Below are positions 58,705-64,000 of a stretch of DNA of 64,000 nucleotides, piece by piece. This DNA is from Chthonomonas calidirosea (GTDB lineage: Bacteria; Armatimonadota; Fimbriimonadia; Fimbriimonadales; Fimbriimonadaceae). The translations under genes were made by a program, and so were the position numbers. Under the pieces are notes generated by a model. That model searched no databases and had not been told where the DNA came from. It saw only the letters and a list, made by a program, of their open reading frames with translations. Location: NCBI GenBank assembly GCA_945882415.1, contig CAMCWC010000002.1, positions 124,001 through 188,000 of the forward strand. Direction: 5' to 3'. Within the stretch, counting starts at the first letter, position 1. Every line of letters begins with the position of its first letter.

Positions 58705-60111
58705 TCAGGCGAACTGGAATTCGGGAGTAGCGAACAGAAGTCGAGAAACCGATGAGCCGACCTTCTGCGCCATCACGCGGTTCATCGGACCGGTCATTTC
58801 TTTTTCGGCATTTGCAACCAAGATCTTTCGACGATCTGGATTCAGCTTCGCGTCGAAGAGGGAGGCAAGGCGATCCACGACTTCAGACGGCGTTGTTGCA
58901 CCGTTGAAGAGGGCTTCATACGGATATCCATTCCCAATTCGTCGACCTTTGCCGGTACCGAAGAGCGCCGCAGACCAGCCCATCCTCTCCACCATCGTCG
59001 CCGACGAAATCCAACCTTCGCCGCCCTCCCAACCCGCGACGTCCGGCGGATAGAGCAGTTGCATTCCCATGTTTTTCATCGTTGTTCCTGCTCCATAAGC
59101 TGGGAGGAGCGCAACGCGTTTGTCCAAGCCTCGGCTCGTGGATTCACGCATGATAGGCCCGAACCCGAGTTGCCGCAAGGTGGGAACGACAAAGTCAACG
59201 GGTGTCTTCACAACCGCACGCTCCGCCTTGTCCGAGTAGAACTCGCTCGAACGCATGATCGCCTTCAGCGTGGTCTTAATGTCGAGGTTCGAATCACGGA
59301 AAACCTTTGCGATTCGGGCGACGAACTTGGGCTCGGGCTCCGGATAGACAAACCAAGCGAGGAGCTTTTCTGTGATGTACTCCGCGGTTCGAGGCATTTC
59401 GCAAAGATGATTTAATACGTCTTCACCGGTGAGCGGGCCGGACTTGCCGAGGACGACCTTCATGCCGGCGTCGTGTAAGCGCGGACGGAAGAGGAATTCC
59501 CCCTTGGGCGGTTGTCCGTCATCCACGTTTCGGCGAGATCTCATCACGGACCATCCCGTAAATGCCCTTGCTGCCTCCTGTACGTCTTTTTCCGAGTAGT
59601 TTCCGACCCCGAGGGTGAAAAGCTCCATGACTTCTCGCGCGAAGTTCTCGTTGGGCTTTCCACGGACGTTCTCCTGGTTGTCGAGCCAGAACAGCATCGC
59701 CGGATCTTTGCTCATGTTGGTGAGCAAAGAGCGGTAGTTCCCCGTGGCGTACTGCCGAAGGGTCTCGTTCTGCTGGAGCATGAACTCGGAGGCTTTGACC
59801 TTGCTCGCGCTCGTGGCGAAATGGTCGTGCCAAAACAGGGTCATTTTCTCTTGCAACGGACGGCGAGTCGCGATCATGCGAGCAATCCACCAAGCCGTGA
59901 GAATCGGCATCGGGAGGTTTTTTGCCTTTTCTGGCTGCAAGTCGTACGGGTTGATGTTGAACCCTTCGTCGACCGATTCGTACTCCGTCAGGCGGTCAAC
60001 GGCTCCATTGAGACCATCCTTCAAGTAGTAGTCCAGTTCGGCCTCGCTTGCGCCAAGGCCAAACCTCCGTAGCAAGTGGGCTCCCTTTTCTCGATCGGTC
60101 TGAAGCGGCAT
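58705..60111 (-). CDS. DUF1800 family protein
   Basis: A 468-aa protein. REKGAHLLRRFGLGASEAELDYYLKDGLNGAVDRL, LPMPILTAWWIARMIATRRPLQEKMTLFWHDHFATSASKV, NENFAREVMELFTLGVGNYSEKDVQEAARAFTGW are DUF1800 hallmarks. Usually cotranscribed with a DUF1501 protein; none is here. No signal peptide is obvious. Function unknown; members are common in Planctomycetes and related bacteria. Confidence 0.9.
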   Translation of the reverse strand: MPLQTDREKGAHLLRRFGLGASEAELDYYLKDGLNGAVDRLTEYESVDEGFNINPYDLQPEKAKNLPMPILTAWWIARMIATRRPLQEKMTLFWHDHFATSASKVKASEFMLQQNETLRQYATGNYRSLLTNMSKDPAMLFWLDNQENVRGKPNENFAREVMELFTLGVGNYSEKDVQEAARAFTGWSVMRSRRNVDDGQPPKGEFLFRPRLHDAGMKVVLGKSGPLTGEDVLNHLCEMPRTAEYITEKLLAWFVYPEPEPKFVARIAKVFRDSNLDIKTTLKAIMRSSEFYSDKAERAVVKTPVDFVVPTLRQLGFGPIMRESTSRGLDKRVALLPAYGAGTTMKNMGMQLLYPPDVAGWEGGEGWISSATMVERMGWSAALFGTGKGRRIGNGYPYEALFNGATTPSEVVDRLASLFDAKLNPDRRKILVANAEKEMTGPMNRVMAQKVGSSVSRLLFATPEFQFA

Positions 60112-60162
60112 GAAAGCTAATGACGGTCAAACGCAGATGAGGTTCACCGCGGAGACACGAAA

Positions 60163-60189
60163 AAGGTCAGCCGATTGTTTCGGCTGACC
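60163..60189 (-). terminator. Rho-independent terminator of the 65-aa protein gene
   Basis: On the minus strand AGGTCAGCCGA pairs with TCGGCTGACCT (11 bp, 5-nt loop) followed by TTTTTCG. It lies 34 nt after the stop codon at 60224. Confidence 0.85.
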
Positions 60190-60223
60190 TATGGAAGCGG
60201 CTTGAAGAAAGAAGCGAACTCGC

Positions 60224-60421
60224 TTACTGAATCTCTTCGCCGTCGAAAGCGGTGTAATCCTTCTCGGAGCACAGCTTGTACAACGGCGTGCCGTTCTCTT
60301 CGGCAACGAACTGGTAGCGCACCTGCTCAGCAGACTTGGTCTTGATGAACACTTTTCGCTTCTTGACTTTGCTGTCTTCTACCTCAACGTGAGTACGGGT
60401 CTTAAGATTATAAAACTTCAT
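60224..60421 (-). CDS. small basic hypothetical protein (65 aa)
   Basis: MKFYNLKTRTHVEVEDSKVKKRKVFIKTKSAEQVRY...KLCSEKDYTAFDGEEIQ. Lysine-rich N-terminal half, acidic C-terminus, one Cys, no membrane segment. It has a good terminator right downstream, an ATG start and a 330-nt regulatory gap upstream, so it is probably a real, independently expressed gene. No family recognised; it may bind nucleic acid given its charge. Confidence 0.7.
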   Translation of the reverse strand: MKFYNLKTRTHVEVEDSKVKKRKVFIKTKSAEQVRYQFVAEENGTPLYKLCSEKDYTAFDGEEIQ

Positions 60422-60757
60422 CTATCCCTCGGGTGAACCAAACCAAACCTTTCATAGGTTCACTATAGTCGCTCACGATCATAACACACTCTTAGCTTCT
60501 CGGGAACACTTTTTTGACATTAACCCCGTGCTAAAAGTGTTTCCGAAAGATAAATCTACCTTCTAGCAAGATCATGAACCCGCATCTAACACTTTCATCA
60601 CCATTCCGGGTAGTGTTAAGTACACCAAGTAAATTGCCGTCAATCACAACGACGCAACTTACGCCGCTTGCGCGGCAAGGGAAAAAAAGTCGCCTATTGG
60701 ACCCAGTTCTTTCCAGGTTGGGATCATCCGTCCAAAGCAGGCGTCATAAAACTAATC
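60422..60757. promoter_or_regulatory. intergenic region with two dyads sharing an AACACT half-site
   Basis: This 336-nt gap separates the divergent 65-aa gene and the Fur-like gene and contains no credible ORF. AACACTTTT at 60505-60513 is mirrored by AAAAGTGTT at 60533-60541, and TAACACT at 60587-60593 by AGTGTTA at 60612-60618. A TTGACA at 60514-60519 lies between the first arms. This could be an operator, perhaps for the adjacent regulator. It does not resemble a canonical Fur box. Confidence 0.4.
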
Positions 60758-61243
60758 ATGAGACAAAGAAGAAGTAAAGAAGCTAAGGTTGCCCCAGTGG
60801 CACCCGTCATGAACGAAGCACGGCTTTACGAGGAACATGCCCTCACAGAACTCAAGAACGCGGGCTACCGAATCACCATGCCACGAGTTCAGGTCATCCG
60901 AGCGCTTTCGGACTCGGAGATCGCTCTGAGCGCGTACGCAATTCACGAGAAGATCGTGACTACCGGTGGCAAGATTGACGTCGTCAGCGTTTATCGAATT
61001 CTGAGCACCCTCCAAGAAGTCGGTCTAATTCACCACATCGGCATTGTTGACGGTTACTTCCCGGCTCGGACAACCAAGCCGGATGCAACCGCAACCGAAG
61101 TTGTCGTTGATGTCGACACAGACAAGGTTCGAGAGCTCACCCTCCCGTCCGAAATCATCGCTGCCATCGACAAGCAGGCCAAGGCACAGGGATTTGAAGC
61201 CCACTTGCTGAAGGTCGAAATCCGCGGCAAGTTTTCAAACTAA
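60758..61243 (+). CDS. Fur-family-like regulator lacking cysteines
   Basis: A 161-aa protein from ATG 60758 (alternative ATG 60809). The Fur winged helix is clear: LKNAGYRITMPRVQVIRALSDSEIALSAYAIHEKIVTTGGKIDVVSVYRILSTLQEVGLIHHI. The C-terminal half follows the Fur strand/helix order (EVVVDVDTDKVREL..., GFEAHLLKVEIRGKFSN) but has no Cys at all and lacks the usual HxHxxCxxC and metal-ligand clusters. It is thus likely a Fur-derived regulator with a changed or lost metal response. N-terminal ~17 residues are basic. Confidence 0.8.
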   Translation: MRQRRSKEAKVAPVAPVMNEARLYEEHALTELKNAGYRITMPRVQVIRALSDSEIALSAYAIHEKIVTTGGKIDVVSVYRILSTLQEVGLIHHIGIVDGYFPARTTKPDATATEVVVDVDTDKVRELTLPSEIIAAIDKQAKAQGFEAHLLKVEIRGKFSN

Positions 61244-61255
61244 AGCCCACGATAT

Positions 61256-61290
61256 AAAAAGCCCCGCTCACCTGGTGAGCGGGGCTTTTT
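61256..61290. terminator. bidirectional Rho-independent terminator
   Basis: GCCCCGCTCACC pairs with GGTGAGCGGGGC around a short loop, with A5 before and T6 after. It serves both the Fur-like gene (plus) and htrA (minus), which converge here. Confidence 0.92.
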
Positions 61291-61309
61291 TCTGTCTCTT
61301 CGTCTAGGG

Positions 61310-62878
61310 TTAGAACGTGACCGTTGCTTCTACCTTTGTCGTTGCTCCGTCCGAGAATCGGCTGTAAGCAACCGAAGTGCTTTCGCCCGACTTCATCTTG
61401 CTCACGACCTCTACGATTTCGTTCGACGAACTGATAGCTCGGCTGCCGATCTTCGTGATCACGTCACCAGGCTTCATGCCGAGGGTCGCCGCAGGGCTTC
61501 CAGGGCTTACGCTGAGCACTACAGCGCCCTTCGTTCCCTCTGGCACACCGAACTGCTTTCGCATCTCGGCGGTCACATCCGCAACGCTGACGCCAAGCCG
61601 TGGCCGCGAGGAGTCTGGCGTGATCGGCTGGACTGGCTTTTCCTCTGGGATCATTTTGCGGAGCTCCTCTGGAATCTCCATCCCGAACGGCGACTCAAGC
61701 TCGTCCGACTGCGGGCTGGTCATCTTAGGCGGTTCTGGTGCGGCTCCTAGCTTCACCTTAGCGCTCGCCGATTTTCCGTCACGAACGTACTTGACGTCCA
61801 CTTCGGTGCCCGGAGCGTAAACAAGCATCGAGTTGCGCAAATCAACCGAGGAGTCGATCTTTCGGTCTCCGATCTGGACGATAATATCGCCCGGTCGCAG
61901 ACCAGCTTTTCCGGCTGGCGTGTCGGATGCGGTGAAGCCAGGCATGTCTCGGCCCGGATCAACCACTTTCGCGCCACCAGACAATTTCATGTCTTTCTTC
62001 TCAAACTCTTTGAGAGATTCCATTCGGACGCCGAGATAAGCCCGGGTGACTTTGCCCTTCTCGAGCAGAATGTCTCCGATGAACTTGGCCTGATTGCTCG
62101 GAATCGCAAATCCGATGCCTGCCGATACTCCGCTTGGGCTGAAGATCGCGGTGTTCACCCCGACCACCTGACCATCAATGTTGATGAGCGGTCCGCCCGA
62201 GTTTCCTCGGTTGATCGACGCATCCGTCTGAATCAAGTCGGCATAAACCTTGTCTTGAATGAACTGCTCGCTTCGGTGCAGCGCACTGACGTGCCCAACC
62301 GTGACGGTGTTTTCGAGACCGAACGGCGCGCCAAGCGCCATCGCGAACTGCCCCGGCCGGACTTTGCTCGAGTCAGCGAAGCTAAGCGTCGGCAAGTCCT
62401 TCGCGTCAATCTTGACCAGCGCAATGTCAGCGAAGGGAGCGCGGGTAACCGTGCCCTTGAACTCTCGTCCGTCCTTCAGTGAGACGGTGACCTTGGTTGC
62501 ATCGCCCACGACGTGGTCGTTGGTCATGATGTAGCCATCAGCGCGGAAGATGAAGCCGGAACCTTCGCCTTGCGAAATCGGAACGCGTCGTCCGTCTTTC
62601 CCTTGGGCTCTCTCTTGGACCGCTTTAATGTCCACAATTGCCGCACCGGCGTATTCCGCCAGGTTGGCAAACGAAGTGTCGAGGTTGCGAAGCTCCGCCA
62701 TGCTTTCGGCAGAAGTTTCGGCGACAAGTCGAGGCGCGGCTACGGCCGGCTTTTCTTGCGCAATGACTTGAGGGAGCGCCTTGCCGCTAAAGACCGCCGC
62801 CATGCAGACGGCTCCCAAAGCAAACCCGGCTCCAATGGTGAGATACACCGACTTCGGTGTTCGAATGGATGGTTTCAT
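61310..62878 (-). CDS. HtrA/DegP-like serine protease with two PDZ domains
   Basis: A 522-aa membrane-anchored protease. An N-terminal hydrophobic segment (VYLTIGAGFALGAVCMAAVFSG) is followed by a trypsin-like domain with His in MTNDHVV, Asp in DIALVKI, Ser in NRGNSGGPL. Two PDZ domains follow (AYLGVRMESLKEF...AGLRPGDIIVQIGDRKI and PRLGVSVADV...ATLGMKPGDVITKIGSRAI). It degrades misfolded envelope proteins. 14 nt downstream of the RseB-like gene on the same strand. Confidence 0.93.
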   Translation of the reverse strand: MKPSIRTPKSVYLTIGAGFALGAVCMAAVFSGKALPQVIAQEKPAVAAPRLVAETSAESMAELRNLDTSFANLAEYAGAAIVDIKAVQERAQGKDGRRVPISQGEGSGFIFRADGYIMTNDHVVGDATKVTVSLKDGREFKGTVTRAPFADIALVKIDAKDLPTLSFADSSKVRPGQFAMALGAPFGLENTVTVGHVSALHRSEQFIQDKVYADLIQTDASINRGNSGGPLINIDGQVVGVNTAIFSPSGVSAGIGFAIPSNQAKFIGDILLEKGKVTRAYLGVRMESLKEFEKKDMKLSGGAKVVDPGRDMPGFTASDTPAGKAGLRPGDIIVQIGDRKIDSSVDLRNSMLVYAPGTEVDVKYVRDGKSASAKVKLGAAPEPPKMTSPQSDELESPFGMEIPEELRKMIPEEKPVQPITPDSSRPRLGVSVADVTAEMRKQFGVPEGTKGAVVLSVSPGSPAATLGMKPGDVITKIGSRAISSSNEIVEVVSKMKSGESTSVAYSRFSDGATTKVEATVTF

Positions 62879-62892
62879 GATTCTGTTTCGAT

Positions 62893-64000
62893 TTAGGGTC
62901 CGGCGCAGATCACCGTGCCCGAGTGCGATTTAATCGCGGTTAGCACGGTTAACTGCATTGGCGAGAAGTAGGGTTCCCAGCCGGTTAAAACTAGGTCCTG
63001 TGCCGGGTCAATCGGCTGGAAACACCACCCTGCAGGCTGCAAAGTGCCGATTTCGCCCGAGCGCGTGAAGGCACGAAGAAGGTCGCGACGAATGTCGTTG
63101 CTCATCTCGGAGACCACCAAGAGGCGCACGTCTCCGACGGTGCCCGAGGATCCCATCTCCATGCTCCGAATCTTCACGTCATTGGAACTCAGCCACTGAT
63201 AAACGGTTGCTTTCACAAGGCCATCCGAAATGCGGACGGCTAGCGCGCGCCACCGGTCGCTGGTGGTCAACTGCATGTCTTGGACCTTGAAGCCCATCGG
63301 CAGGTTTGGTGGCAGGATGGGTGCAAACCCTAGTTTGCGCTTGGCATCCGGGGCTTTGAGGCTCTGCGGCGGATCGTATGACAAGACCCTTGCGCCGCCG
63401 ACTGGTTTCATCTCAAACCGTTCCGGATCAATCTCCGACGGAAACTGGATCTCACGTGTATCGTAAATGATCCTTTTTCCCCCTTCGGGCGAACTCGTTT
63501 CCATCCGTAGTGGGTAACCCGTTTTTCGGTCAACGTAGTACCGACGAGTGTCCATTCGATCGTCATGCGGGGACGCAACGATGCAGTGCGTCTCGCGCCC
63601 CGCGATCTTTACACTTGTTCCGAACTTAAGATCGTAATTCTTCCTCGCTAGTTTCCAACGAGCCTCAGCGTCGTCCTCCTGCAAATGGGGAGAGGCCTGA
63701 TCGATCATCACGTTTTGGTCGGGCAAATACACCCGTAAGCGTTTGCCGTCGTCTACCGACTCGGTGCCTTGGCGTCGAAGCGGCTGCGTTACGACGTGGT
63801 GAACCTTTCCGTCCTTCGAGCGCTCAACACGAACGGTTTGATGCTGATCCTCGCCCGCAGGGTCGCGCTGGATGATCACGGCCGTAACGTGCGATGAGAA
63901 ACTGCGCCGCATGCTTTTCAAAAGCCAAGCGTCCGCGTCGTCGCCACAGGTTGGCACTCCGGGGCCAGCGGCAACCGCAATTGGAACAAGGCTCCAAGCA
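62893..64000 (-). CDS. RseB/MucB-like protein, 5' truncated
   Basis: The frame stays open to the right edge, so the N-terminus is missing; the in-window GTG at 63957 is probably not the start. Immediately before it the frame reads AWSLVPIAVAAGPG, signal-peptide-like. The protein resembles RseB N-terminal LolA-like domain (LLKSMRRSFSSHVTAVIIQRDPAG...HVVTQPL, YYVDRKTGYPLRMETSSPEGGKRIIYDTREIQFPSEID), then a C-terminal domain. It likely senses envelope lipid/LPS stress and modulates an anti-sigma factor; the adjacent htrA fits. Confidence in the family is moderate. Confidence 0.65.
   Translation of the reverse strand, partial: AWSLVPIAVAAGPGVPTCGDDADAWLLKSMRRSFSSHVTAVIIQRDPAGEDQHQTVRVERSKDGKVHHVVTQPLRRQGTESVDDGKRLRVYLPDQNVMIDQASPHLQEDDAEARWKLARKNYDLKFGTSVKIAGRETHCIVASPHDDRMDTRRYYVDRKTGYPLRMETSSPEGGKRIIYDTREIQFPSEIDPERFEMKPVGGARVLSYDPPQSLKAPDAKRKLGFAPILPPNLPMGFKVQDMQLTTSDRWRALAVRISDGLVKATVYQWLSSNDVKIRSMEMGSSGTVGDVRLLVVSEMSNDIRRDLLRAFTRSGEIGTLQPAGWCFQPIDPAQDLVLTGWEPYFSPMQLTVLTAIKSHSGTVICAGP

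Overview
The window is about 57% GC and densely coded on both strands. It looks like a chromosomal segment of a free-living diderm heterotroph. Several lines point to a diderm envelope: LpxK, an LpxL-type acyltransferase, two family-9 (heptosyltransferase-like) glycosyltransferases, a predicted lipoprotein, HtrA and a RseB-like protein. The gene content (many GH/DUF1800/MoxR-DUF58 genes, tandem paralogous families, weak Shine-Dalgarno sequences, many -10-like boxes 6-10 nt ahead of start codons) is compatible with Armatimonadota/Fimbriimonadia. That assignment is inference; no rRNA gene is present to settle it.

Layout, left to right. 1-4.3 kb: 5'-truncated giant protein with fourteen WD40 repeats, a Roc-type GTPase, a Cys-rich stretch and a C-terminal DUF4365-like putative nuclease, followed by a small membrane protein. 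4.3-6.3 kb: a class III nucleotide cyclase apparently split by a frameshift, intergenic repeats, and a small cNMP-binding protein. 6.3-16.3 kb: GH1 glucosidase, orphan AbrB antitoxin, stand-alone PolX-type HhH protein, YdeI, MFS, tRNA-Ser(CGA), a secreted serine hydrolase, a large FG-GAP/Ig-like surface protein, an SPFH protein, tRNA-Thr(GGT) and tRNA-Tyr(GTA). 16.3-22 kb: tyrS, two tiny DUF1328 membrane proteins, and a tightly coupled operon (GH65-like lipoprotein, FkbM-like protein, GT4). 22-26.3 kb: AmpG-like transporter, then SRP RNA-dnaX-ybaB-recR on the minus strand. 26.4-31.7 kb: MoxR-DUF58-transglutaminase-holA operon. 31.7-35.9 kb: three tandem paralogues of an unrecognised envelope family. 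36-39.9 kb: divergent GH44 and beta-helix/PA14 proteins. 40-43.4 kb: ATP-grasp/alpha-E/transglutaminase cluster. 43.4-46.1 kb: bioY and a DgcA/DgcN-like pair (enolase-superfamily epimerase plus DUF1611). 46.1-49.2 kb: DUF4143 ATPase with a 22-bp-period repeat array at its promoter, NlpC/P60, purQ and purS. 49.2-53 kb: hisG, sugar-phosphate isomerase, class V aminotransferase, uridine kinase. 53.2-57.3 kb: lipid A/core genes (GT9 x2, acyltransferase, lpxK) and a HIT protein. 57.3-64 kb: secreted M24 peptidase, DUF1800, a 65-aa protein, a cysteine-free Fur-like regulator, HtrA and a RseB-like protein cut by the right edge.

The strongest candidates for something undescribed are the WD40-Roc-DUF4365 protein (possible conflict/defence effector), the 22-bp operator-like array at the DUF4143 ATPase promoter, the three-paralogue envelope family, the Fur-like protein with no cysteines, and the recurrent -10-box/start-codon spacing that suggests leaderless transcription.
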